Below are positions 41,656 to 51,279 of a stretch of DNA of 64,000 bases, piece by piece. Position 1 is the first letter of the stretch. Every line of letters begins with the position of its first letter. Both the position numbers and the translations under genes were made by a program. Source of the DNA: Candidatus Omnitrophota bacterium (lineage in GTDB: Bacteria; CAIJMQ01); assembly GCA_018812925.1 (NCBI GenBank), contig JAHJCU010000005.1, forward strand, positions 134,957-198,956, read 5' to 3'. The notes beneath the pieces are model-generated. The model worked only from the letters and a program-made list of their open reading frames with translations. It was not told where the DNA came from and searched no databases.

Positions 41656-43134
41656 ATGCAACTTAAACAACTTCTAAAAGACATATCCGTAGAAAAAATA
41701 ATAGGTGATAAAGATATCAGTATTAAAGGAATATCCTCTCATTCGGCGGAAGTAAAACAAGGATATGTGTTTGTGGCTTTAAGGGGAAAATCTCGCGACG
41801 GTCATGATTTTGTGTCGGAAGTAACAAAAAAAGGCGCTGTTGCAGTTGTAATAGATAAGAACTTCAAACTGCCTCTTAACGGCATAACTTATATTTATGT
41901 TCAAGATACACAGGAAGCTCTTGCTAAAATCGCCGATAATTACTATGGTAGTCCCACAGACCATATGAAAATTATAGGAATTACGGGAACTAACGGAAAA
42001 ACTACTGTTTCCTATCTGATTGACAATATTCTCAAATCGCATGGTTTGGTTACAGGAAGAATAGGGACTATTGATTATTGTTGGGGGGGAAGAGTGATAC
42101 CGTCTTCTCATACAACTCCTCCACCTATTTTTTTGAGTGAAATCTTCAATAAAATGAGGACAGATAAAGTAAAAACCGTAGTGATGGAAGTATCTTCTCA
42201 TTCTCTTGTGCAGAAGAGAGTAGATGCGGTTCAATTTGATTCCTGCATTTTTACCAATATCCAAAGAGACCATCTTGATTACCATTCCACGGTTTCAGAT
42301 TATATTTCATCAAAGAGAAGACTAATAGATTTACTTTACTCAAGTAGCAAGCAAAATAAATTTTTAATTATAAACGGCGATGATGAAGTTTTAAAAAGTT
42401 TTCCTATTTCAAATTTGCCGTGTATTTTTTACGGTTTAAATAAAACAAACAATGTTTACGCCTCAGAGATAGAATTTAATTGGAATAGCACAACATTCAA
42501 TCTAAATTCACCTTGGCATAAAGGCAAAGTAGAAGTTCCATTGGTCGGTAATTTTAATCTTTATAATGTTCTTGCAGCAATATCTTTTGCCGGCATGGAT
42601 GGTTTGAATATAAATACGGTTATTGAAAGTCTTAAAAATATCAAACAAGTAACAGGACGTTTCCAAGTATTTAAAAAGAACGGAATAACGACAATTGTGG
42701 ATTATGCTCATACTCCGGACGCGTTAGAGAAAGTAATTGAAACAGCCAGAAAGCTTACGAATGGGAAATTAATAACGATATTTGGATGTGGCGGAAACAG
42801 AGACAAAGGCAAAAGACCTATTATGGGAGAAATTTCATCGAAAAAATCGGATTATACTATCATAACTTCCGATAATCCTCGCTCTGAAGACCCCTTAGAG
42901 ATAATCAAAGATATAAAAAAAGGAGTTTCAGGCAGTAACTGGTGTATAGAAGCCGATAGAGCAAAAGCTATTGAACAAGGAATTAATATGTTAAACAAAG
43001 GCGATGTTTTACTCGTTGCCGGAAAAGGACATGAGAGTTATCAGGTCCTAAAAGACACTGTTATCCCTTTTAGCGATATAGAGATTGTGAAGAGGCATTT
43101 TATTTCTAATGATAGTAAAAAAGATTCTAATTAA
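41656..43134 (+). CDS. murE: UDP-MurNAc-tripeptide synthetase MurE
   Basis: 492 aa. Adds the third residue of the stem peptide. ATP site GITGTNGKTTVSYL, central domain with TTPPPIFLSEIFNKM and VMEVSSHSL, and C-terminal SDNPRSEDPLEI. The DNPR motif is the known signature of meso-diaminopimelate specificity, so the wall is predicted to be DAP-type. The carbamylated lysine region is around YISSKRRLIDLL. Confidence 0.95.
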   Translation: MQLKQLLKDISVEKIIGDKDISIKGISSHSAEVKQGYVFVALRGKSRDGHDFVSEVTKKGAVAVVIDKNFKLPLNGITYIYVQDTQEALAKIADNYYGSPTDHMKIIGITGTNGKTTVSYLIDNILKSHGLVTGRIGTIDYCWGGRVIPSSHTTPPPIFLSEIFNKMRTDKVKTVVMEVSSHSLVQKRVDAVQFDSCIFTNIQRDHLDYHSTVSDYISSKRRLIDLLYSSSKQNKFLIINGDDEVLKSFPISNLPCIFYGLNKTNNVYASEIEFNWNSTTFNLNSPWHKGKVEVPLVGNFNLYNVLAAISFAGMDGLNINTVIESLKNIKQVTGRFQVFKKNGITTIVDYAHTPDALEKVIETARKLTNGKLITIFGCGGNRDKGKRPIMGEISSKKSDYTIITSDNPRSEDPLEIIKDIKKGVSGSNWCIEADRAKAIEQGINMLNKGDVLLVAGKGHESYQVLKDTVIPFSDIEIVKRHFISNDSKKDSN

Positions 43135-43138
43135 TCAC

Positions 43139-44524
43139 ATGAATCTCAAAATTTCTGAAATTCTTAAAGTAACAGGGGGAAGAATATTTCTGACGGGATG
43201 CAAGCAGGATATTCTTGAGAGCAATATTATAGGCATATCAACTGACTCGAGAAAATTGAAGAAAGGAGAAATGTTTATCGCTCTTAGGGGCGATAAATTT
43301 GATGGAAATAATTTTGTTTTTGAAGCTATGAAGAAAGGCGCAATTGGAGTAATAATATCTAAAACCGAGGTCCAATCCAAAATTTCTAATTTCCGAAAAC
43401 TTATAACTAATAACCAATTTATCATCCAAGTTTCAGATACTCTAAAAACCCTGGGGGATATTGCAAAGTTTTATAGGAAAAAATTCAATATTCCATTGAT
43501 TGCAATAACGGGTAGTTGCGGTAAGACAACTACAAAAGAAATGACATCTGCATTTCTTTCTACAAAATTTAAGGTTTTAAGAACAAAGAAAAACTATAAT
43601 AACCTTATAGGGTTGCCCCTTACTTTATTTAATATTAACAATAAACATGATGTGGCGGTGGTTGAAATGGGAATGTCGCATACGGGGGAAATTAAAAGAT
43701 TGGCAGAAATAGCCCGACCGGATATTGCGGTTATAACAAATATTGGTAAAGCGCATAGAGGATTTTTTAATTCATTGGAAGATATTGCAAAAGCCAAAGC
43801 CGAAATTTTCAAAATATCCCCGCAACCAAAAATTTCTATATTAAATCGGGACGATAAGTTCTTTTCTTATTTTGTTTCTAAAACAAAAGGGGAAATAATT
43901 ACTTTTGGGATAAATAAAAAAAGCGATTTCCGCGCGGAAAAAATAACTTTTGATTCTTTTGGAAGAGCATCTTTTTTTCTGAACGGTAAGATAAAAATAA
44001 AAATGCCTTTTCCTGGTAGAGGGAATATATACAATATCCTTACATCGCTTGCTATTGTGTCTTCAATGGGGGTAGAAATAAAACAATCTGTTTCTACCTT
44101 GCCAAAAATCCAATTGCTGTCAGGCAGAACAAATTTTTATAAAGTAAATGGAGTGCATGTTCTGGATGACACTTATAATGCAAATCCTTTGTCTTTTATT
44201 AATTTACTTGAGATCATTGAGAAGGTTAGAATTAAAGGAAAAAAAATTCTTGTATTAGGAGATATGTTGGAATTGGAAAAAGATGCGCAAAAAGAACATA
44301 TTACAGTGGGAAAATTGATTTCTGATTCTTCTATTGATATTCTAATTGCTGTTGGGACAGAAACCCAACTTACAGCTGAAAATATCTCGGCAAATAAAAA
44401 AGTATGGCATTTTTATGACAAACATGAGGCAGAGAAAAAACTTAAGAGTTTATTAAGTAAAGGGGATTTACTGGCAGTAAAAGGGTCGCGTTCCATGGGA
44501 ATGGAGAAATTTTGCCGATTTTAA
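43139..44524 (+). CDS. murF: UDP-MurNAc-pentapeptide synthetase MurF
   Basis: 461 aa from the ATG at 43139, four bases after murE; an upstream in-frame start would overlap murE. Joins D-Ala-D-Ala to the tripeptide. P-loop AITGSCGKTTTKEM, VVEMGMSHTGEI, LNRDDKF and LDDTYNANPLSF are diagnostic, with the C-terminal VLGDMLELE block. A palindromic repeat follows before mraY. Confidence 0.95.
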   Translation: MNLKISEILKVTGGRIFLTGCKQDILESNIIGISTDSRKLKKGEMFIALRGDKFDGNNFVFEAMKKGAIGVIISKTEVQSKISNFRKLITNNQFIIQVSDTLKTLGDIAKFYRKKFNIPLIAITGSCGKTTTKEMTSAFLSTKFKVLRTKKNYNNLIGLPLTLFNINNKHDVAVVEMGMSHTGEIKRLAEIARPDIAVITNIGKAHRGFFNSLEDIAKAKAEIFKISPQPKISILNRDDKFFSYFVSKTKGEIITFGINKKSDFRAEKITFDSFGRASFFLNGKIKIKMPFPGRGNIYNILTSLAIVSSMGVEIKQSVSTLPKIQLLSGRTNFYKVNGVHVLDDTYNANPLSFINLLEIIEKVRIKGKKILVLGDMLELEKDAQKEHITVGKLISDSSIDILIAVGTETQLTAENISANKKVWHFYDKHEAEKKLKSLLSKGDLLAVKGSRSMGMEKFCRF

Positions 44525-44534
44525 AAATTAAGAT

Positions 44535-44655
44535 ATATTTGAAAATACAACAGTGGATGTATAGTGGAAATATGATGAAAATACAATAGAAATACGTAGT
44601 ATGCAGACAATTTATTTCCATCATATTTCTATGATATTTCAAGGTATTTCATTTA
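44535..44655. repeat. Palindromic repeat with conserved core, copy 1
   Basis: A/T-rich arms built of GGAAATATGATG / CATCATATTTC phrases flank a core at 44589-44610 (GAAATACGTAGTATGCAGAC plus AA). The core and right arm match, in reverse orientation, the element at 59283-59405 (core GAAATACGTGGTGGACAGAC). Both lie in intergenic gaps. The copy here separates murF from mraY. Confidence 0.75.
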
Positions 44656-44679
44656 TATTTATATAGTGGAGGGATTAAA

Positions 44680-45777
44680 TTGTTTCTTAAATTTTTAAAT
44701 ACACTTGTAAATTTATTTTCGGGTTTTAATGTAATCCAGTATATTACTTTTAGGAGCGCTTTTTCAGCAGTTACAGCTTTTTTGCTTGCGGTGTTCTTAA
44801 CACCCTTTTTAATTAGAAAATTAAAAAGCAAGAATATTGTGGATATGAACGCGCGGGAATACTGCTCCACTCTCAACGCTTTACATAAAGATAAACACGG
44901 CACGCCGACTATGGGCGGAATTATCATTATTTTATCTTTTCTGGTTTCTATTTTATTCTGGGGGGATTTGCAAAATCCTTATATCTGGCTTGTCATTATT
45001 TCAATGTTGGTAATGGGGGCATTGGGATTTGTTGACGATATTTTGAAAATAAAAAACAAAAGCAGTAAAGCTCTATCTATAAGAAGCAAACTAATAATTC
45101 AAATTTTGCTCGGACTTGTGGTCGGGACATATCTTTATATTTATCCCACCCATCCTGTTTACGGAACTTACTTACAGTTTCCATTTTTCAAAAATTTAAT
45201 CTTTGATATGGGAATATATTATATCCCGTTTGCTGTATGCGTAATTTTAGCAACATCAAATGCGGTGAATGTAACAGACGGTTTAGATGGATTGGCGATA
45301 GGTTCTCTTATGATATGTATAGGCGCGTATGCGGTTATATCGTATTTGACAGGACATATCGAGTTTGCAAATTATTTACAGATTCTCCCGATTGCAGGAA
45401 GCGGAGAATTGGCAGTTTGTTCTACTGCTTTGGTTGGCGCTTCTTTGGCATTTTTATGGTTTAACACAAAACCTGCCCAAATTTTTATGGGTGATGTCGG
45501 GTCTTTACCGTTAGGTACGGCTATCGGCGTAGTAGCTTTAATAACTAAACAGGAATTATTGCTTTTTCTTATTGGCGGTGTTTTTGTTATGGAAATACTG
45601 TCGGTAGTAATTCAGATTATATCCTATAAAATCTGGCGTAAAAGAATTTTTAAAATGGCGCCTATACATCATCATTTTGAAAAATTGGGATGGCAGGAAT
45701 CTCAGATTATTGTTCGATTTTGGATTATAGGGATAATACTTGCATTGTTGAGTTTGAGCACGCTTAAATTGAGATGA
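44680..45777 (+). CDS. mraY: Phospho-MurNAc-pentapeptide translocase MraY
   Basis: 365 aa from a TTG start with GGAGGG seven bases upstream. Transfers phospho-MurNAc-pentapeptide to undecaprenyl phosphate to make lipid I. Ten membrane helices; catalytic and substrate motifs KHGTPTMGGI, GFVDDILKI, NAVNVTDGLDGLA, IFMGDVGSLPLGT and MAPIHHHFEKLGW are all intact. Confidence 0.96.
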   Translation: MFLKFLNTLVNLFSGFNVIQYITFRSAFSAVTAFLLAVFLTPFLIRKLKSKNIVDMNAREYCSTLNALHKDKHGTPTMGGIIIILSFLVSILFWGDLQNPYIWLVIISMLVMGALGFVDDILKIKNKSSKALSIRSKLIIQILLGLVVGTYLYIYPTHPVYGTYLQFPFFKNLIFDMGIYYIPFAVCVILATSNAVNVTDGLDGLAIGSLMICIGAYAVISYLTGHIEFANYLQILPIAGSGELAVCSTALVGASLAFLWFNTKPAQIFMGDVGSLPLGTAIGVVALITKQELLLFLIGGVFVMEILSVVIQIISYKIWRKRIFKMAPIHHHFEKLGWQESQIIVRFWIIGIILALLSLSTLKLR

Positions 45778-47147
45778 TTGATTTAAAAGATAAAGAAGTT
45801 TGCGTTCTGGGGTTGGGAGTCAGCGGTTTTGCTGCGTGTAAGCTTTTACTTGCGCAAAAAATCAATGTGAAAATATCGGAAATCAATGATAATCCAAATA
45901 CAAAAGACAAGCTAAAAATACTACAAGATAAGGGGGTTAAGTTCGAAATCGGCAAACACTCAGCGGAATTTATTTTATCTTGTGACTTAATTGTAGTTTC
46001 ACCGGGTGTTAGGTTTGACCTGCCTATTTTAAAAAAGGCAAGGCAAAATAAAATACCCGTAATAAGCGAAATCGAACTTGCTTATCAGTTTTGCCCTTCC
46101 AAAATTATTGCGGTTACGGGGACAAACGGTAAAACTACTACCGTAAAACTTATCTCTCATTTGTTAAAGGAAAAGTTCAATGTATATGAAGGCGGCAATT
46201 TAGATATCCCTTTTGAAGTCCCATTTTCTTCCTTTGTTGAAAAACTTTACGGCGAAGATATAGTTGTTTTGGAAGTAAGCAGTTTCCAGCTTGAAAACAT
46301 TTTATATTTTGAACCGTTTGTTTCTATAATGCTTAATATTACTACTGACCATCTTAATGTTCATAAAGATATGAATGATTATTTATCTTCCAAAGCTAAA
46401 ATTTTTTCCAACCAGAAAGCAGGAGATTTTACGGTTATCAATGCCTCTGACCCATATCTTTTAAAGATGAAAGATATAATACATTCTAATCTTTGCTATT
46501 TCTCTTTAAATAAAAAGGTTCCTGAAGGAGCGTATATAAATCGGGACGAAATAATATTTTGCAAAGACGAAGAAATAGAAGTGATTTGTAAAAAGGATGT
46601 TTTCCCTTTACTGGGAGAACATAACTTGGAGAATTGCCTTGCTGCTGTAGTTGCCGCAAGAATTTTAGGATTGAATAAATTCGAAATAGAAAAAGGGTTA
46701 AGAAGTTTCCAAAACATAGAACACCGATTGGAAGAAGTGGGAGAAATAAAAGGCGTTGAATTCATTAACGATTCCAAATCTACGAATGTCGCATGCTTAG
46801 AAAAAGCGCTTCTTACATTTAAAGCGCCTTTGTTTCTCATCTTGGGTGGCATAGACAAAGGCAATGATTATTCTCAGATAGGAACACTTATAAAAGGTAA
46901 AGTGAAATCGATTTTCGCAATTGGTAAAAGTAAAGAAAACATTGCAAAAGTTTTCAAAAACATTGTTGATGTTATCATCAAGGAAACATTGGAAGAAGCA
47001 GTAGAATGCGCGTTAAAAAATGCCAAGTCTGGCGAAAAAATTCTCTTTTCCCCAGCCTGCGCTTCTTTTGATATGTTTAAGGATTATAAAGATAGAGGCA
47101 AACAGTTTAAGAAAATTTTTTCAAGATTGAAAAAAAAATATGAATAA
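45774..47147 (+). CDS. murD: UDP-MurNAc-alanine:D-glutamate ligase MurD
   Basis: 457 aa. Adds D-Glu. N-terminal Rossmann CVLGLGVSGFAACKLL, P-loop AVTGTNGKTTTVKLI, VLEVSSFQLENI and the C-terminal INDSKSTNVACLEKAL and LILGGIDKGNDYS. Overlaps mraY by four bases and ftsW by eight, so the block is translationally coupled. Confidence 0.95.
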   Translation: MIDLKDKEVCVLGLGVSGFAACKLLLAQKINVKISEINDNPNTKDKLKILQDKGVKFEIGKHSAEFILSCDLIVVSPGVRFDLPILKKARQNKIPVISEIELAYQFCPSKIIAVTGTNGKTTTVKLISHLLKEKFNVYEGGNLDIPFEVPFSSFVEKLYGEDIVVLEVSSFQLENILYFEPFVSIMLNITTDHLNVHKDMNDYLSSKAKIFSNQKAGDFTVINASDPYLLKMKDIIHSNLCYFSLNKKVPEGAYINRDEIIFCKDEEIEVICKKDVFPLLGEHNLENCLAAVVAARILGLNKFEIEKGLRSFQNIEHRLEEVGEIKGVEFINDSKSTNVACLEKALLTFKAPLFLILGGIDKGNDYSQIGTLIKGKVKSIFAIGKSKENIAKVFKNIVDVIIKETLEEAVECALKNAKSGEKILFSPACASFDMFKDYKDRGKQFKKIFSRLKKKYE

Positions 47148-48228
47148 AACAAATTTCATGTTGCTTATGGTGGTTGTTCTGCTTGCTTGTATTGGGCTTA
47201 TTATGGTTTATTCTGCTTCTTCAGCATATGCAATGGACAGATTTGGAAGCAGTTATTATTTTTTTCACAGGCAACTTTTATGGCTATTTATTGGTGGGAT
47301 GGGACTAATCTTTACTTATAATTTGCCGTATAAAAAATGGAAAGCTGCAAGCAAGCCATTGATAATTGTTTCAATATTACTATTATTGATGACTATTAGC
47401 CCTTTGGGGCATCAAGCCGGAGGCGCTAAAAGATGGATAGGCTTTGGTGGTTTTCTTCTTCAACCTGCTGAAATCGCGAAACTCTTTTTTGTAATATACA
47501 TAGCGGAGTTCTTATCAAGAAAAAAAGTAAAAGTGAAAAGTTTTTGGCAGGGATTATTCCCGCCTCTTTTGGTTCTTATAGTTTTTGTGGGTATTCTTTT
47601 ACTTCAACCGGATTTCGGCACAGCAGTACTCATTGCTGTCCTTACTTTTATTCTTTTCTTTGTGGGAGGAGGCAGTCTTATCTATCTGTTATCACTTTTT
47701 TCCCTTTCCTTGCCGATTGCTTATTATCTTGTATTTAATGTTGGATACAGAAGGGAGAGGGTTATGACTATTTTAAATCCTTACAAGGACCCTCAAGGCG
47801 CAGGTTTCCAACTTATACAATCTATTATTGCTATTGGATCAGGTAGAATTTTTGGTAAAGGGATTGGCGCTTCAAAGCAAAAATTGTTTTTTCTGCCTTC
47901 TTCATATAATGATTTTATTTTCTCCATAATAGCGGAAGAATCGGGGTTTATAGGCGCAACGATTATAATTTTGCTCTTTGTAGTTTTTGTTATTCTCGGT
48001 TTTAGAATCGTTTTAAAAGCAAGAGAAGCAAAAGATGACTTTGCAGTTTTGCTTGCGTTGGGGATTATTCTGCTAATCTCCATACAAGCTTTTATAAATA
48101 TTGGAGTAAGCACGGGGATTCTTCCTACAAAAGGTTTATGTCTTCCCTTTGTATCGTATGGAGGCAGTTCTTTGGCGGTTAACTTGACATCTGTCGGTAT
48201 TCTTCTTAACATTGGAAAGTCTCATTAG
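47140..48228 (+). CDS. ftsW: Septal peptidoglycan polymerase FtsW (SEDS family)
   Basis: 362 aa, ten predicted membrane helices. SEDS glycosyltransferase acting with FtsI. Diagnostic segments are GLIMVYSASSAYA, QAGGAKRWIGFGGFLLQPAE, LLQPDFGTAVLI and GLCLPFVSYGGSSL. Located between murD and the PilZ gene, the normal dcw place of ftsW apart from the insertion. Confidence 0.94.
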   Translation: MNKTNFMLLMVVVLLACIGLIMVYSASSAYAMDRFGSSYYFFHRQLLWLFIGGMGLIFTYNLPYKKWKAASKPLIIVSILLLLMTISPLGHQAGGAKRWIGFGGFLLQPAEIAKLFFVIYIAEFLSRKKVKVKSFWQGLFPPLLVLIVFVGILLLQPDFGTAVLIAVLTFILFFVGGGSLIYLLSLFSLSLPIAYYLVFNVGYRRERVMTILNPYKDPQGAGFQLIQSIIAIGSGRIFGKGIGASKQKLFFLPSSYNDFIFSIIAEESGFIGATIIILLFVVFVILGFRIVLKAREAKDDFAVLLALGIILLISIQAFINIGVSTGILPTKGLCLPFVSYGGSSLAVNLTSVGILLNIGKSH

Positions 48229-48280
48229 TAATATTTTCTATAAATAAATATCTTTATAAAATAAAGAAAGGGAGATTGGC

Positions 48281-48715
48281 ATGAAAAATAAGAAAATAAC
48301 GGACTCGGAAAAAAGAAAATATTTAAGGTTTGATTATCCTTTTTTCATTCGTATAAGGAAGAAAGGGGGAAAAGGGGGACTTAATAGAAAAGAGCAATCT
48401 GTTATAACGTTCAAAGAATTCAAAGAAAACAATATCAGTATATCCAAGAATATATCCGTAGAAGGAATCTGTTTTACAACAAGCAAGGATTATCCTCTCA
48501 ATACTCTTGTGCTTTTGGAAGTTTTTAGCCCCACTAGGAAAGTGCCATTTAACATGTTAGCAAAAATAAGATGGAGAAAAGAAAGAGTTATAAAAAGCTC
48601 TTTAAAGTGCATCTATGATATAGGAGTGGAATTCTTAAAAATAGATGCGGATGGTGAATTCCACGATTTACTTGAACAATTGGTAAACAGCAAATTAGAA
48701 AAGATTCTGTTGTGA
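48281..48715 (+). CDS. PilZ-domain protein, putative c-di-GMP receptor
   Basis: 144 aa. The PilZ signature is present: an arginine pair in EKRKYLRFDYP near residues 7-17, and NISVEGICF (D/NxSxxG form) near residues 62-70, with YDIGVEFLKID at the end of the barrel. It probably binds cyclic di-GMP in the cytoplasm. AAGGGAGA precedes the ATG. It lies between ftsW and murG, 52 and 76 bases from each, so it appears to be transcribed with wall-synthesis genes. Confidence 0.8.
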   Translation: MKNKKITDSEKRKYLRFDYPFFIRIRKKGGKGGLNRKEQSVITFKEFKENNISISKNISVEGICFTTSKDYPLNTLVLLEVFSPTRKVPFNMLAKIRWRKERVIKSSLKCIYDIGVEFLKIDADGEFHDLLEQLVNSKLEKILL

Positions 48716-48791
48716 TAAAGTAGAAAGGAAAGATAATTAATATTTGTTTAATTTTTGCTAATTTCTACTATCCAACTATGAAGAGGAATCT

Positions 48792-49877
48792 TTGAGCAAT
48801 AAGATAATAATAGCGGTTGGCTCCACAGGTGGGCATTTTTTCCCAGGTTTGAGAATAGCCTGCCATGCAAGAGAAAAATATGGCATAGAGTCCATATTTT
48901 TAGGTCCTATAAAATCAAAATTTCAAACCATACTTAAAGCTGAAAATTTCCCATTTGTTAACCTTTCTATTTCTCAGGCCAAAAAAAACATAATTACAAC
49001 AATTTTTATTTATTATATGACTATGGTCAGAGCAATTGTTAAATCTTTTATCTTTCTTTGTCGTGCAAGGCCAAAACTTGTAATAGGAATGGGAAGCTTC
49101 GGAAGCTTTCCTGCTTGTATATCCGCTTATTTGTTGAAGGTTCCTTTATTCTTACATGAACAAAATATAATCCCCGGTAAAGCTAATAAATTTTTAGCTA
49201 AATTTTCACACAAGATATTCCTTGCTTTCCCTGGCTCTTCTTTCCATCCTGCGAAAACTTTGGTGGTGGGAAATCCCGTTGTAAAATGCGAATTGGATTT
49301 AGATAAACAAAACTGTTATAAAAAATTCGGGTTGGATACGGATAAGAAAACTCTGCTTATTTTTGGCGGTTCTCAAGGCGCTTTTTCTTTGAATACTTGG
49401 GTTGTGAATATATTGCCTCAAATCGCAAATTTTAAAAATTGGCAGGTAATTCATATTGCAGGGGACGCGGATTGCAAAAGAGTTAAAGGCAAATATATTA
49501 ATTCTAAAATACATTCTATTGTTTTACCTTTTTTATTTCCGATGGATTGCGCCTATTTGATATCGGATTTGGCAATTGCAAGAGGCGGAGCACTTTCCCT
49601 TTCCGAGCTTTCTTTCTGGGGGATTGCGTCTTTGATAGTGCCTTACTCTTATGCTAAAGATAACCATCAGGAATATAACGCTTTCTACTTTCAAAAAAAG
49701 GGGGGAGCACATCTCTTAAAAACAACAGACGTCCAAAACGGTCGCATTCCCAAAATTTTACAAGAATTATTAAAAGATTCCAATAAACTTGAACAGATGG
49801 GTAAGAAAATGAAGGGAATAATGCGAAACGATGCTTTAGAAAGAATATGCGAGGAAATATACAAAAAATACCAATGA
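48792..49877 (+). CDS. murG: UDP-GlcNAc:undecaprenyl-PP-MurNAc-pentapeptide GlcNAc transferase MurG
   Basis: 361 aa from TTG with GAGG five bases upstream. Makes lipid II. The three G-loops are visible in AVGSTGGHFFPGLRIA, VIGMGSFGSFPA and FGGSQGAFSLN, with the donor-site RGGALSLSELSFWGI and KDNHQEYNAFYF. Its stop overlaps the murC start (ATGA). Confidence 0.95.
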   Translation: MSNKIIIAVGSTGGHFFPGLRIACHAREKYGIESIFLGPIKSKFQTILKAENFPFVNLSISQAKKNIITTIFIYYMTMVRAIVKSFIFLCRARPKLVIGMGSFGSFPACISAYLLKVPLFLHEQNIIPGKANKFLAKFSHKIFLAFPGSSFHPAKTLVVGNPVVKCELDLDKQNCYKKFGLDTDKKTLLIFGGSQGAFSLNTWVVNILPQIANFKNWQVIHIAGDADCKRVKGKYINSKIHSIVLPFLFPMDCAYLISDLAIARGGALSLSELSFWGIASLIVPYSYAKDNHQEYNAFYFQKKGGAHLLKTTDVQNGRIPKILQELLKDSNKLEQMGKKMKGIMRNDALERICEEIYKKYQ

Positions 49878-51274
49878 CAGCTAATCAATTATCAGTAAAT
49901 AATTATAAATTAAGAGGTCCAATTCACTTCATTGGTATAGGTGGATGTTCTATGAGTGGAATTGCGTATATTCTTTTCAAGAAAGGATATAAGGTCCAAG
50001 GGGCAGATTTGCAGGAAAATTCATATACAAAAAGACTTACGGAATTAGGAATAAAAGTTTATATCGGACATAAGAAGGATAATATTAAAGATGCGAAGGA
50101 AATAGTTTATTCCAACGCTGTTTCTTGTGGCAACGAAGAACTTGTACTCGCTAAACAAAAAGGATTGGAGATTTTTCCCAGAGGTCAGATATTGGCAAGT
50201 CTGATGAACAGTAGCGCAGGGATTGCCATTTGCGGCAGTCATGGCAAAACAACCACATCTTCCCTAATATCTTTTCTATTTTTACGCGCAGGACTTGAGC
50301 CCACGTTTATTGTAGGCGGCAATGTGATAGATTTAGACACGAATGCGCATGTCGGTAAAAGCGAATTATTTATAGCCGAAGCCGACGAATCTGACGGTTC
50401 ATTTTTAATGTTATCTCCTCTATTCGAAATAATTACCAATATAGAAGAAGAACATCTGGATTATTATAAAAATTTCGAGAATCTCAAAAATGCTTTTTTG
50501 AAATACATTCATAATATAAAAAACGGCGGTTCGCTTATAGCAGGAGGAGATGACGAAATCGTAAAAAATATTTTAATGTCGCATAAGAAAAATATTAAGG
50601 CACAAATTATAACTTATGGCATATGTCCGACTAATTTGATTTATGCGTCCAATATCCATACTGATAACGGTAAAACGTGTTTTGAAGTTAATTTCAAAGG
50701 TAAAAATTTAGGCAAAATAAAAATGTCTTTATTGGGGATTCATAATGTAAAAAACGCTCTTGCTTGTATAGCAGTCGGGCTATTAAACGGAATTAAATTC
50801 AAAGAAATAGCAGAAATATTACCCGGATTCAGAGGTGTAAGTCGAAGATTCCAGATAAAAGGCAGATACAAGGGTGCCTTAATTGTGGATGATTATGCTC
50901 ATCATCCTACCGAAATAAAAGCCGCAATCCAAATGGTTGAAGAGTTGAAACCGAAGAGAACAATAGCCATATTTCAGCCGCACCGATATACAAGAACGCA
51001 GTATTTTGTTCGCGAATTTGCCAAAGCTTTAAAAAAGGTCGATGTCCCGATTCTTATACCTATTTATGCCGCAAGTGAAAAACCAATACCAGGAGTCACT
51101 TCGCGACTTATTTGCGAGCATTTGGAAAAACTAGGGACGCCTGCCTTGCATTTTGAAAACAAAAAAGAAGTGGTTGCTTATCTGAAAAAGACAATTCAAC
51201 CTAATGATATTGTTTTAACCGTAGGCGCAGGAGATGTGTACAAAATAGGTGAGGAATTGTTGGGGAAAAATTGA
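49874..51274 (+). CDS. murC: UDP-MurNAc:L-alanine ligase MurC
   Basis: 466 aa from the ATG inside the murG stop (ATGA); an upstream in-frame start would lie deep in murG. Adds L-Ala to UDP-MurNAc. IHFIGIGGCSMSGIAYIL, P-loop ICGSHGKTTTSSLI, AEADESDGSFL and VVDDYAHHPTEIKAAI are diagnostic. Not fused to ddl or murB. It ends the cluster and converges on dprA five bases later. Confidence 0.95.
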   Translation: MTANQLSVNNYKLRGPIHFIGIGGCSMSGIAYILFKKGYKVQGADLQENSYTKRLTELGIKVYIGHKKDNIKDAKEIVYSNAVSCGNEELVLAKQKGLEIFPRGQILASLMNSSAGIAICGSHGKTTTSSLISFLFLRAGLEPTFIVGGNVIDLDTNAHVGKSELFIAEADESDGSFLMLSPLFEIITNIEEEHLDYYKNFENLKNAFLKYIHNIKNGGSLIAGGDDEIVKNILMSHKKNIKAQIITYGICPTNLIYASNIHTDNGKTCFEVNFKGKNLGKIKMSLLGIHNVKNALACIAVGLLNGIKFKEIAEILPGFRGVSRRFQIKGRYKGALIVDDYAHHPTEIKAAIQMVEELKPKRTIAIFQPHRYTRTQYFVREFAKALKKVDVPILIPIYAASEKPIPGVTSRLICEHLEKLGTPALHFENKKEVVAYLKKTIQPNDIVLTVGAGDVYKIGEELLGKN

Positions 51275-51279
51275 AATTT

